DNA of 64,000 bases from assembly GCA_025094145.1 (NCBI GenBank), contig JALLLS010000019.1, positions 62,001 to 126,000 on the forward strand. The letters run 5' to 3'. Below are positions 35,307-47,298 of the stretch, piece by piece. The position numbers and the translations under genes are program-made. The notes below the pieces were generated by a model that saw nothing but the letters and a program-made list of their open reading frames with translations, did not search any database and was not told where the DNA came from. Each line of letters begins with the position of its first letter. Position 1 is the stretch's first letter. Origin of the DNA: Spinellus fusiger (taxonomy: Eukaryota; Mucoromycota; Mucoromycetes; Mucorales; Phycomycetaceae).

Positions 35307-36651
35307 CAGTCACACCCAGTTGAATTTATTACTTTTGAAAATAAATTTCAAGACGAAATATTTAGGCCATGTTTAACATTAAATAAAACACTCCACATTT
35401 GATATAGAAGCTTCAAACTTAAGCATACCAAAGCCCAACATCTTTAATTATAGAAAATAAAATAATAATAATACAGTTAATATTTTGTATGGTCACTTTT
35501 GGCATCAACGGCTGTCTGGCATCTATTTGTCATACTCAGAACTAATCGTTGTGCAAGTTCAACACCAACCCTCTCCCACTCCTCTGCAAGTAGAGCCTTC
35601 AAATTTTCAGCATTGGTAATAGATACCCTTCCTTATTAATTCGTCTTTCCAAGGCCCACCAGATGTGTTAAATTAGGCTCAGGTCAGAACTATATGCGGG
35701 CCAGTACTCAAAGCCCCTAATTTGATGCATCTCTTTCCACCATCTGGCATAGGCCCCAGTATGACAACTAGCATCATCTTCTTGTAACAGAAACTCCCTA
35801 TCTTTTTTCTGATGCAATTCCATGAACCAAGGATGGAACTCACCAGCCAAAACCTTGATATATTCGTCTTGGTTTACAGTGCCATCAACAAAGACTAATG
35901 GGCCAAATCCATTAGTCTAATGACAGCTCCAAAGCATCATGCCACCACCAAACCACATTGTTGGAACAATAGGATTGGGATCCTAATGCTCTCCAACTCT
36001 TATGATGACACTGGCACCACTATCACCCTCTTTCACGGTGTGCCTGGACTCATCAGACCAGACAACACCTCTCCACTGGTCATTTGTCCATTCGTCCAAT
36101 TGACATGTTCTTTAGCCGAATGAAATCGTTTCTCTTTGTGTTTTTCAGTTAAGGTTGGCTTGTGGTCTACAGAAAAGATCCGAACCCTAACTGATTGCAG
36201 TAGCTTATAATGGTGTTTTTACATACATCCACCTGAATATTCAACATTTCCAATTTCAGCTGATTATATAAGGCAAATGGGTCCTCTCTAATGATCTTTT
36301 TCAGGTGTCTGAGGTTCCTCTCATTCACTTTTTTATGTTTTCCGTGACTCTTTAAACGCAACAGTGACCCACGTTCTTTAATATTTCTGATAATATTTTG
36401 AACTGTGGGCTTTTTTCATCTCAACTACGTTTGCGATGACAGTCAATCTTAATCCAGTCTTAAACAGGTAATAAATGCCCCATAGCTTTTCATATTCTGC
36501 TTTATCATATTCTCCACGAGTGTGTGTTTCTGAGAATGTATCTGACATGTTGTGTTAGCTTAATAATATTTGGAAAGAAGAAGAGTTTTATGCAAAAAAA
36601 AAGTTATTTTTATTAAAATTTAGGCAGGTATTCAATTCAATTGTGTGACTG
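35307..36651 (-). mobile_element. Tc1/mariner-like element C
   Basis: 1345 bp; inverted ends begin CAGTCACAC, with TA at 35305-35306 and 36652-36653. Its interior is nearly identical to element B, including all the breaks in the transposase frame; differences I noticed are in the end repeats and a G-to-A change near 36027 (26029 in B). The flanking sequences of B and C are unrelated, so this is a second transposition and not a segmental duplication. Confidence 0.92.
35477..36548 (-). pseudogene. Tc1-like transposase pseudogene (copy C)
   Basis: Same reading, breaks and motifs as the pseudogene in element B (ATG at 36548, stop at 35477, FLLQEDDASCHTGAYARWWK retained, Glu motif degenerate). 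Because both copies share the same lesions, the inactivation came before the transposition that separated them. Confidence 0.85.
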
Positions 36652-37313
36652 TAGTTGAGCGATTATTAGGTTGCCAATTCAATATAGAAGGCATAACGAA
36701 GTTTCATACATTGAAAGAATAGCGCTGCACATGGTAACAAGGCGTTTCTAAGAAATCATTATGGAATATTAGTTGTAATAACATAAAGGTCGGTTGTTAG
36801 AGTAGGCTATGTAAGATAGTGATGAATGGCATGAGAGAACATGTTAGCTAGGAAGTAGACAGTTTATTTAAATATATGAATATATTTATGTACGTGTGCA
36901 TAAATACAAATATACTTGGGCTATATGTACATCTCATCTTATCACATGCCTTTAATAAAAGCCACATAAGCCCCATTTCATTCTCTCAGATAAAGACAAG
37001 TCTTTTTACTATTATATTATATTGAAGTGTTGCAAGGCATAGATAGTTATTCCTAGTATTTGCATATAAGAACAATCCAAAAGAGAACACTCGTACATAC
37101 ATTGGATTATATTTTATCTGTTTATGTGCCTAAGTAAAAACTCCATAGATAGAGTGTCTACCAATCTTGTTATAGTTACATACTATTCAATAATGTTTAC
37201 TCTTTTAGAGACTTATTACTTACCATTTGTCTCACGTTAACTTTTTATATTGATAATGTGCCATCTATTGCTATATCTTTAGATAATCATTTAATAGAGT
37301 AGGTTATCAGCTA
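36652..37313. other. Spacer between element C and X4
   Basis: AT-rich, no gene or structured repeat recognised. Confidence 0.4.
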
Positions 37314-37598
37314 CATACCACGAGATCTTTAGGATATAAAAGGAAATAGTCGAAATACAATTGTTTAAGAAATAACAAATCGATTTGAAAAGGAGCAAAA
37401 ATAAATTAAGATGTATTCATAAACAATATATTTTACTGATAATACAATTTGATAGTGAGGTATCCACAAAAGGAAATAATAATTTAGATACTTGCAAACC
37501 TTTGTTTTAAAACACAGATCCATAGAAGGGCAAAATATTTTCGGACGTAAAGGGACGATCGTGTCACTGATTAAAGGCCAGAAAAATCTCCTGGTGTG
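37314..37598 (+). mobile_element. X-family MITE X4
   Basis: 285 bp. Left end CATACCACGAGATCTTTAGG, right end reversed CACACCAGGAGATTTTTCTGG, TA on both sides. It is essentially the two ends of an X element joined: the left about 110 bp match the left end of X3 (23084-23190), and the rest matches the right termini of X1, X2 and X3 (GATAATACAATTTGATAGTG block). It is a typical internal-deletion derivative. Confidence 0.78.
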
Positions 37599-38722
37599 TA
37601 GAATATAATAGTCAGAAACTGGGCTTTAAATACAACAGTGTACCATAAATAGTTTAAACATATTAAGGCTTATTTGTGTATCATTAAACCTTATTCTGAT
37701 ATGTAAACCTTTTAAGAATGGGGGGTGGGTGACAGTGATTGGGGGAGAGGGAGAAACATTGATGGGGGGAGAAGTGGAGATAGTAATGAGTTGTCTGACT
37801 TTACACCTAGCACATTATTATTTTTGCATATTTGAAATATATAATACCAACTTATTATACAGTCATAACCTTATCTACTTATGGTAAATTGATTTTATGA
37901 ATAATGTCTTATGATACAAATTATGGAAATATTCTATCTGGACCATCCATAACACAATGTACATATTTATGAAGTTAGTAGCCTTGGCAACAATAAGTAC
38001 AACCTTTAATAATTTTTGACATGGTGATACTATTTAGAAATCTAGCCATTTAGTTGCTACCAAATTTCTTTTTACTTAAGCCCAAATAACTTGTACATAT
38101 TTTATCAAGTCCAATGTTTGAAATTGTAACGCCCTGTAGCCAATACTGTAACCTAGGTCTTGTATTTTAGTTTTAGAAAGGTGTACTCTGAATATCAATC
38201 TATTAGAAAGCCAAAACGTGTATAAAATAATAACGGAAATATCTTATTAGAAAACAATAGAGGACTATCTCTAAAAACGTCTAGCTTATAACAGAAATGA
38301 AGCTATTAATTGAAGGGCTAACACATAAGGCCAAAGAAGCAATAGGTCAATGACAAAGACGTGTCTATCTCCTACTCTAGCTTTTGTCTTGGCTAATCTG
38401 TCTGACCATACCAAGATGAATAGAACACTGGCTTATTTAGCACAGCCTTTCATTTAAAGTAAAAAGGAAATACATTCGCAGCCACTAAATATTATTGCTA
38501 CTGTAATTTGTTTATGCGATTCATAGACCTGATTAAAAACCTTCCATTGATTTAAGCCTTACACAAGCTTTCCCCATATTAACAAATTTTAATTGAGGTG
38601 CCAAGGCTTTACTCTCTGCTTCTCTACGATTTATCATTTATTCTACACTACTTACATTTATCATCGAATTCAATGTCAGTAGGACTGAAATTGGAAGTGT
38701 TACAATTTAGAATATTCATCTA
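37599..38722. other. Spacer between X4 and X2
   Basis: No gene seen. A G-rich patch (GGGGGGTGGGTGACAG, then GGGGGAGAGGG) at about 37719-37780 stands out in otherwise AT-rich DNA. Confidence 0.4.
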
Positions 38723-39948
38723 CACACCAGGAGATTTCTGGGATATATAAGGAAATATCTTGAGAATAAAACCGCAATATTATTATGATTGGCCAATGTG
38801 TTTGAAAAGGATTTTTCGCTGTCTAAATGAGCTATTTCAAACTCTACTTGCCTGTTTAAGCAACGGCTATTGACTTTGCAATTAAAAAGTATAGAATTGG
38901 CTGTAAAGACAAGAAATAGAACAAGAATCCACTTAATATTGTAACTCAGTCACTGATATTCTTCTCTTAACATGATGTTTTATCCATAAACCCACAGTAT
39001 TTTCAGTATAGCACTGCTTAAGAAAGATTTATTATAGGACTCACACGGAATTAACTCTAGTGGTCCTTGTCCATAAAATAGAACCAAACTTACTTATATT
39101 AAGAACAGTGTATTCATTTATTGACTCAATATTTATAATCACCTTAATTATCTTATTGTAACTGGTATTAACAGTGGTGCTTAATGATAACAAGGTATTG
39201 TTTCTAATACTGTCCTTTAGGTCCAAGGCAAATAGAGTGTGAATTGTTTGACTTGTGAATTTTATGAGTGGAGGCTATAGTATACATGTCACTAGAATAA
39301 TAGATGAAACATTATTTGTTTTGATATTTTCCTCCTTTTGTTATTTCTCACACTGTCCATACAACTTAACGCCCAAGTACTCGTCAAGATGAGCATAACT
39401 GAACAAGGTAATGTGTTATTATTAACAAAGAGAAACAATAGAAGGAAGTGATAGACACTACCAAAAGCTATTCCTGAGGTAGAAAGGTAAGCAGTGTCTT
39501 CATCCGGGCTATGGCTTATTTTAATGTACAATACACTCATTGTATTGTTATTAGGCAAGTAAAGACTCCTTTCAAGTCAGTCTCAGGTAGTCTTTTATAC
39601 TATCAACAATGTCTAAGTTATACTCCTGAGCATATTTATCTATATCCCAAGGATAAAGCCCAAGGCTTTTAGGGTATAGATTCTATTGCTATGAGGGACT
39701 GCACTTGGGCAGTGGCTATAGTCATAATATAGTATTATCTATACTATTACAATAAACACTTCTATTCATAAAAACTATATTCTATTGATAATACAATTTG
39801 ATAGTGAGGTATCCACAAAAGGAAATAATAATTTAGATACTTGCAAACCTTTTGATTTTAAACACAGTTACATAAAAGGTGCGTTTTTTCTTTTACGTAA
39901 AAGGAAAAAGATATCACAGCTTAAAGGCCAGAAAAATCTCCTGGTGTG
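38723..39948 (+). mobile_element. X-family TA-inserting element X2 (non-autonomous)
   Basis: 1226 bp, left end CACACCAGGAGATTTCTGGG, right end reversed CACACCAGGAGATTTTTCTGG, TA at 38721-38722 and 39949-39950. It is collinear with X1 over most of its length, including the 61-residue minus-strand frame (39041-39226) and the CTCCTGAGCATA / CCAAGGATAAAGC block near 39620-39660. It encodes no transposase. Confidence 0.8.
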
Positions 39949-40207
39949 TAGACATTATAATATCTTGCATGACAAAATTTAATGAAACACTTCATTATGA
40001 TTTTAGATAGTTTGCCTATAGTATGAGTTTCCGTTAGTGAGTCAACCGAGGTTCTAGAGATAAATGGGGAGAAGAATGGGGATGAACCAGAAGGCTTAGG
40101 CTTTTTCTTGGTTCTAGTTGTATATTTATGTTTTCTTTTGTTATATCTACAAAAGTACTTTGAGCGAGTACTATTTTCCCTGTGATACAATAGAATCTGT
40201 CTAAATT

Positions 40208-40930
40208 TCAATGTCTTGTCTTCCATACAATTTTGTTTTGAACACTTATTTGAAAGGAGAAAGATAAGTCTTTATATATATATATAATTAAGAAGAAATG
40301 ACCTGAGAAGACCATGACATTTAACTTGAAGTATTTTTGTTCGCTGAAAGAGCCTAAGGTTCTTGACATGTTTAAATGTTTCCAAAGGTGATTAATTGCA
40401 TCCAGGACACAAGCTCGATGTTTTGAATGCATTGATAAGATAGAGTTTGAATCCATCTTTTTTCAATATCTTCCGTATGCATTTTCTCTTTATTGGTTCA
40501 TGGAACTTCATATTTGTGCTTGACCAACCACTCAAGATCAACACCAGATCTTCTCCAAACCTGGCTCTCAAGTTTTGGGCTAGTTGTTTATCGGACTTTA
40601 ATCTATTGATATGACTCGATAGCATAATAACAAGTCTTGTAGTGTGAGACATATTTTACCAAGAGCACTACCATCTCTGATTTGCTTATTAACGAAGGAC
40701 AAAAACACCTCACGGAAGAAACCCTTGGTTATGAAGTCATTCAAAGTAGATGGATCAAGATATACTCAGAGAACGTATAAGTATGAGAAACAACAGTATT
40801 GATGTTATAGACCAGATTTTTCAAAACAGGTAGATATTCAGAATTCCAACCAGTGTCACTTAAAGAGGTCTTAATTGTCATTACTCTGGTAGGATTTGCA
40901 CATGAAGAACTTTCTATAGGTTCTTCATCA
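40208..40930 (-). pseudogene. Second Fanzor (TnpB-like) remnant
   Basis: On the minus strand the region 40652-40415 reads INRLKSDKQLAQNLRARFGE, DLVLILSGWSSTNMKFHEP, KCIRKILKKDGFKLYLINAF and KTSSLCPGC. The order (FG-D-VLI-GW, conserved Lys/Glu, then the strand before TS..CP.C) is that of Fanzor C-terminal RuvC plus zinc finger. Further upstream (about 40680-40830) NTVVSHTYTFSEYILIHL and DFITKGFFREVFLSFVN resemble the N-terminal region of fungal Fanzors. Just after the first Cys pair a frame change leads to VLDAINHLWKHLN, probably the degraded end of the protein with much of the finger missing. It is broken and presumably inactive. It starts 260 bp beyond the right end of X2, with no clear element ends of its own. 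Confidence 0.62.
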
Positions 40931-42394
40931 GTCTCCTATAAGAATCAAATGCATGCAATAACCCTAGGTTGATTCTATTGTCGTCAATGGCTTGTTAGTC
41001 CAAAAGAAATCCGGTCAGTTAACAGGTATTTAAACTCTGATGTTTATTCATTCATAACAACACGTCTTTTATACTTTTATACTACTAGTATTTAGCTTCA
41101 GGGGTATGTTATTGAATACTACAAACTATCATTGTCCCTTAGTATTCAATGGCATCCCCTTCTCAGTTTAGTAGTAGGAGTTGGTATTTCCAAAAAGGGT
41201 TGTAGTTCCAATTATAGAAAATGTCTTTACGACACTATAAGCATATTGTATCTTGTTGACTATGTAGCGTCTTTAGTTCAGAAAGAATAGATAGAAATAC
41301 AATAAAAAAGAATGAATAAATAGTTATTTAATTAGCAACATTGAATGATATCAGCTACTATCTATCATCTATTGATGTGATAGTGTCGTCAATAGCTTCT
41401 TAGGTCCAAAGGTATTCGTTTAGTTAGCGTACGATTAGCTCTACTATTTTTTTTATTCAACTCGTATGTTATTCTTTTATTCTAATGATTATTAAATATC
41501 GAAGAACTTCAAGGAAACAACCACCCAAAAGCACACATTATAATAAAGACTGTTATACTGTTATACTATCTCTAAAAGATCTATCAACTGTATTATATAC
41601 GCTACGACTTATCATAGATACTTTATTCAATATCATTAATTTTGTAACTGTTTTTTTACAAACTGCTAACTACTAACTTCTTGCTTTTTAATATAAGATC
41701 TAAGGTAACAGTATCGTATACCGCTTAGTATGTCTATTCTTAGTGTGTCTTAGTTATTCCGTATGAAATTCAGGTAACCTTGTTCAATGTTAGCATATAT
41801 ATCTGATCTATAAAGATGAAAGGGCTTTCTAAATAAATGCAAGTGATTGAAATCATTTTTTTACATCAATCTGAAGTAGTAGTGTTTTATTGTGTTTATC
41901 TTGATATTTTGGTCATTGACTGAACATGTATTCATATTCCAACCTAACTGTCCTGTAGAAAAAAAGAAGAGTAATAGTATTGTTTCATATTTCTTGTCTG
42001 CTTGAAATAAGGTTTATCCGCTCGTCAAAAAGATGTATTGACCCTTCTTAAAAGGTGATTTTTCAATAACATGAGTATTCAATTCTATTATGCGTATCTC
42101 AGATAGAAATAGTACTTGTTTTAGTATGAATTTACAAGTTAATATGGGATCAAAGAATTATTCAAATGATTTTTATTCTATGACTGTATCATGTCAGATA
42201 TGCATTGGGCATGCTGATCATCCAATGATGAAACAAATATATACAAATATATATACAGAGAAAATTAAAAACAATTACTAAAACATTTATTCAGAAAACA
42301 TTTAAAGAAAAATACAATAGGAAATTGGTATATGAAAATAGAACTCATAGAAAGGAATCTAAATCAGGAAGCAACGGCTACAGGTAAGATTTAA

Positions 42395-42710
42395 TAGTGT
42401 AATCTTATCACCATGAATCTTTGCATATCTGGTCACTGCGAGTGAGGAAAGTCTGGACCCGAAGACTAGATGAATAAGTGTATGCCTAACTATTAATGAA
42501 TAGTATGTATGACTATCCTAAATATAAAAAATGAATTTCATAATAGTTTGCACCATGAGCATGACTATTTTGAAAAAATATATTGTAAAGATCAGTTATA
42601 TCGGTCAGTTAATAGCTTATTTATTTAAACTGTATAGACTAGTTTAATTTTTATGCAGATAGTAGAAGATAAACAGACATCTTACCCGCCTTACTGCCTC
42701 TAGATTCTGT
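42395..42710 (+). ncRNA. Possible RNase P-like RNA (speculative)
   Basis: At 42439-42463 a small hairpin (TCACTGCGAGTGA) is directly followed by GGAAAGTCTGGAC, close to the CR-I/P4 segment of RNase P RNA (GAGGAAAGUC). About 230 nt downstream, at 42674, ACAGACATCTTACC could be the CR-V partner; GTCTG of the first can pair with CAGAC of the second. The spacing fits nuclear RNase P RNAs. The intervening sequence is very AT-rich and I could not fold the remaining conserved parts, so this may be chance or a fragment of organelle origin. Confidence 0.18.
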
Positions 42711-44221
42711 TTAAGCTATATTTTACTTTATTGGGGTCAAAGTGTTTAATCAATGAATACATAAACTGCATGTGTTTTTCGTATTTATTTGTGATATCTT
42801 TAGTGTTCTACCTCATTGCTACATCAAAGAATCTTCCGAATAAGTCCACCGATAAAAAATAATAATTCGATCTCACTAAGTTTCTCCCCATGACGGATAT
42901 TCACCTAGCCCGTATTATCAATTCTCCTCCTTCTAAAAGACTATATGTTTAAATTAATTCAAAGCCGCATACTTACTTAAAAATCTTAATAAAAGTTTTT
43001 TATTTATTTATTAATCAAAAGACTTTGTAGGAGTATATGATAAGCGTTCTACAATGATCTATATAGAATCATCTGCTTTCTGTTCATGTCGAGAAATATA
43101 CTCAAATTTCCGTTCTCGGACTATTTCTTTTTGTAGGGGCGAAAGAAAAATAATGTAAAGAAAAATGATAATATTAACGAAAAAAAGAAATTTCCATATA
43201 GAATTTTTTAAAAAAAAAAGGTTATTTACGCCAATACATCTTGACTGCAGTACATCTTTTATCGCACAGTCAATGTTCAAAGGCTATCGTGTCACATAAG
43301 CTTCATTTTGTATACTTATATTGCTTTACCTCGTTATATATATTATAACTATGCATACATTAAAAGAATTAGACCTTCTTCTATACTCAAAAGTACGTAA
43401 ACCATTTAATATATGGGCCTTGCACATGTCCAAAGAGGTGTGGTCTTCAACCACTTTTTTTTATATTATAATCTGAAGCCAAATTTATAATGTAACACTT
43501 TAGATTATATTAATAAGAGTATTATTAGGCTCTTAGATTTAGAAGAGCAAATTAGTAAAAGGTAATAGTAACAATTTTCTAAGACACTGGTTTACTTTCC
43601 GAACTTTATGTTACTTTTTTCATGCACAAATTCCCATCTCTACTGTTCAGATACTCCTATATTACACGACCAATACTACCATACATCTTTTTTTTGTCCT
43701 TAGTAAATCTTAGTTTCACTAAACCAATTCATATTTTTTATTCTAGTTTAGCACTTCTTCTACTGTCTTTAATAGACAGATAAAGCTTAAACTATCATAC
43801 TATAAATGAAACACTAGTATTCACAAGACCAGTAGAAGCGCCAAAAACCCTATTATGGGTTAGCTAATTTAATCCCTTTCCTCTCATAAGATATTTATAC
43901 ACTTCCATAAAATATAACACCATGCTCATTTAGGAAACGAATACCTATTTTTTCAAAAGCAATCTCAACTTGTTATCATACAACAGATAACGATCAGGTA
44001 AACAGGAATCATGGCTTATTTCCCGAAGAATATCTCCGGCATATTTTTTGAATCTTTTTGCTTTACCAGAAATAAGAGTGTGAATAAGCAGTAGCTTGTG
44101 ATAAGTATTCAGTTTATGGTTTCCATTTCTTGTAAATATAGCATCTAGATTCAACATTGTACTCTTTCTGGATTGATCACTAATGGAAGATGTTTCATTC
44201 ACTTTTTTTGTTATTTCAAAG

Positions 44222-44325
44222 CTCTCCCTCATCGTTTCTCCCTCATCGTTTCTCCCTCATTGTTTCTCCCTCATCGTTTCTCCCTCATACTCCCACCCCC
44301 ACCCTACCCCCACCCCCACCCCCAC
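44222..44325. repeat. 15-bp tandem repeat and C-rich tract
   Basis: About four to five copies of TCTCCCTCATCGTTT followed by CACCCC/CCACCC units, seen directly. The CT-rich strand bias is unusual for this AT-rich region. Confidence 0.9.
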
Positions 44326-46662
44326 CCATTTTTCTCTCTCTCTAAATTCTCCTATAGTTATGTACTCTACGGCCTCTTAAATCCCTCACCGTGCACAGTG
44401 AAGCTTTGTAAACTAACGAAATCCTTAGTTATCTTTTACTTTCTTCCAGGTACCTATTTAATTCATGTTACTCTATAGTCTGAGCACAGAGTCGTCAGCT
44501 GACAGGTTTCTTATTGAAGCTTTTGATAGCATGCTGAACTGTAACGCCAAGGTGTTTCTTTTTTATAAAACAATCTTGTTTATGATGGTATAGTTTTCCA
44601 AGAAACAAAACCATCATTTTTTCTTTCTTTCAAATTCCTTATCTCTTTCCATTAAATCCATAACTCTAACATCCTAATAAGTGGATGTTGGTGGCTACAG
44701 GAAAGTTTTCTCGAGACGTCTCAGTTCAAATACACTCTTCTGACTTTTAAGTATCATAAAAAAAAATAATAAAAAAGACAAACAACAGGTCGTAGTTTTC
44801 CTAGTCAAGGAATGACAAAGTCAGTCTTTCTAAACCCTCTTTTTCCTTTTCCATTCCATAGTGTGAAGTGTTTTGGGTGTTTTTTATTTTTTTTATTTTT
44901 TATTTTCAGAGTGGCTAAGCCTATAATCTACAATGTCTTTTTCATTTATTCATTTATTCTTTCAAGACCTAGAATTGTAAATTTTCACTTCTATACTATT
45001 TTCAACTCCACACAGAATATCCAATGAACTATCCAACACAGCACTGACAAGCAAAGATGTTTTACAATGTACATGCTTTATTGTAAATTCCAAGTTGAAC
45101 TTTAAATATCTGAACCACATCCATAGTATTCATTTCATCTTAGGCTATTGATATAGCTATATCTCAGACCTCTATTAGGCCATTGTAGGCAGATATATTA
45201 AATAAATGAGCATCAATCACAGCCATAGAATTGGTTTAATGTATCTCTTAAGATAAGATAGTGGGGATTCACTAATCAATACTTATTTTAGATTGTTTAT
45301 TTCAAAAAAAAAAGAAAGAAAAAAAAGAAATAGTAAGAACTCCGTGATGAAGGGGTAAAAGAAGACTATGATTGTAGCTCCCGCTCCCGCTTAATTCTTA
45401 TGTGACGCCATGCAGTAATCAGATGAAATTTTGTTTTAGTCTTAGCAAAAAGCTTAATATCAACCGTTCTCTTTGCAACAGTACACTAAGTTTTACTATT
45501 CTGCCGCAAGATACAAGTCAAATTGTTAGATGGATATTCTTTTTTTCTTTTTTTTCTTTTCTAGAAAGGATAAGCATAGGGATTGTAACCCTTTCTATTA
45601 TAGAGACCCTAGATGAGTTATTAAAAAATCCAAAGTGATAGGATATATGCAAGACACAGAATATGCAATATCATGATTTCAATTTCCATTCATAGTTTTC
45701 TACTGTCTCCGCCATTTCTTCTTTTTTTTTTCCTTTTTCTTAGTCAAACCATAGCTAGTTAATGCTTTTAAGAGTAGCTCTTGTGGAATACTAGGTCATA
45801 AAACACAACTAATCGTGATGTATTGTTTATCAGAAATAGTAAGAGAAGAATAGTTGTTATCCAATACTTAATGTATATAGTTTATAATACACACTGAGAC
45901 CATAAGCGTTTTTTGATCCACTATTTGTTGAATAGCTGGAGTAAATGCAATGGGTGTTTGACATACAATGTCTCTTGTTCTATTCAGGAAAAAAATCTTT
46001 TTTGTATGAAGGAGGGTTGCCTGAGGTATTTTCACTGATTCACAATTTTTTTTCTTTCTTTTTCTTTTCTTGAACCAAAAGCAAATGATAGCATAAAAAA
46101 GACTCGATGAGTCACTCTCAATCATTTCAATGTTTTGATAATGATCAGGCGTTAAACAACAAAGAACGCCTTTATCATAGTTAGGAAAAATAGTTTTTAT
46201 ATATTACTATTCGTTTCTTTTACTATAGACTATCTTTTTAGTAGTAGCTATCTCTCTATGAGCGTAGTTTATATTCATAGAAAATAAAATACTCACACAA
46301 CGGGAGCTGGATAACTCAAACATTTCACTCAAAGACATTATTTACAGGCCTTTTTTTTCATATTTATTATTCTCTACAAAAAATATTGTTTTATTATTTA
46401 CTTTTCATAGGTTTTTTTTATTTTTTTATTTTTTTGGCATTGAAGATTACTTTTAAAAATCAACCCATGTCATTGTAAAAGGTATTGCTGTATCTCCTAT
46501 TGTTATTTGTTGTTTTTAATAAATGTAAACACATGGAAGAAAAGCAGTCCTCTATGGTTTGAATCGCATTAAGTATGATCAACAATGAATTTGATTTGCC
46601 TTACTATAGTGGCCTTTTAAAAATACAGATTAAAATCGATATCAGATAGGACTATAAACTCA

Positions 46663-47277
46663 TGTCACGAGGCACACTATTCACACAGCCAGACACTATT
46701 TTGCACTGTCTAATCTTCTTATTCCGCAAGTTTTATATTATAAAAAAGAAACAGAAGCCCAATAAAGGGATGCCCATCAACATGGAAATAATTTGTCATA
46801 AAATCCACCCTATTTGATTTCAATATACGAGCTCAGTAATCCATTATTAAGGAATAGAGTGGTAGTAGAAAGGTTTAAACCCTCAGAGCAGATGACTCAT
46901 TGGCCAAAGCATCTCAAAAGAATAGGGCCTAGTGAGCTGTTAAAGAAAGTGCTTATTCATCAGAAAATAACAATAATAAAAGACCCACCAAAGAATATTT
47001 TTATTTTTCATCTACTGTGTTCTTAATGCAAAGCATATAGACGTGCATATACAACACTTTTCTGTAGATGAGTTGATATATTGTATCTATAATGTTTTGC
47101 TACAGTGAGAAACATAATAAACGCAACCACCCATAGATGATCAATTAGAATCAATTCTTCTCTGGTACCCTTTTCCTTTTTTCCTTTTAAGAAATTGTTC
47201 TATTCTCAGCAATACTATAAACGGGCACTACAAGAGCCAACCTATCAGATTACTTATCCAGTTAAGAAGCAAGCAAA
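46663..47277 (+). other. Possible small gene or decayed gene, unrecognised
   Basis: Three + strand segments have protein-like composition: an ATG at 46663 with MSRGTLFTQPDTILHCLIFL, the frame 46814-47026 with RNRVVVERFKPSEQMTHWPK, HLKRIGPSELLKKV and IKDPPKN, and 47191-47298 reading KLFYSQQYYKRALQEPTYQI then TYPVKKQANRKQ before a stop. They could be exons of a small, basic, mitochondrial-type protein, but I could not find splice sites that join them in frame. I do not recognise the family. Confidence 0.25.
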
Positions 47278-47298
47278 TAGAAAACAAGGAGAGAAATG

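Larger units (their letters stand above)
40931..46662. other. Long AT-rich region with decayed repeats
   Basis: No intact gene. It holds two related GTCGTCAATGGCTT / GTCCAAA-containing repeats (about 40975-41060 and 41388-41470), a possible structured RNA near 42395-42710 (separate entry), a 15-bp TCTCCCTCATCGTTT tandem repeat plus C-rich CACCCC units near 44222-44325, and several poly(T) stretches. The minus-strand frame at 43945-44232 is not recognised. Confidence 0.45.

Noticed and set aside
25309..36651. Segmental duplication of a 1.35-kb block
   Set aside because: Similarity stops exactly at the TA flanks and the neighbours differ, so transposition explains the two copies.
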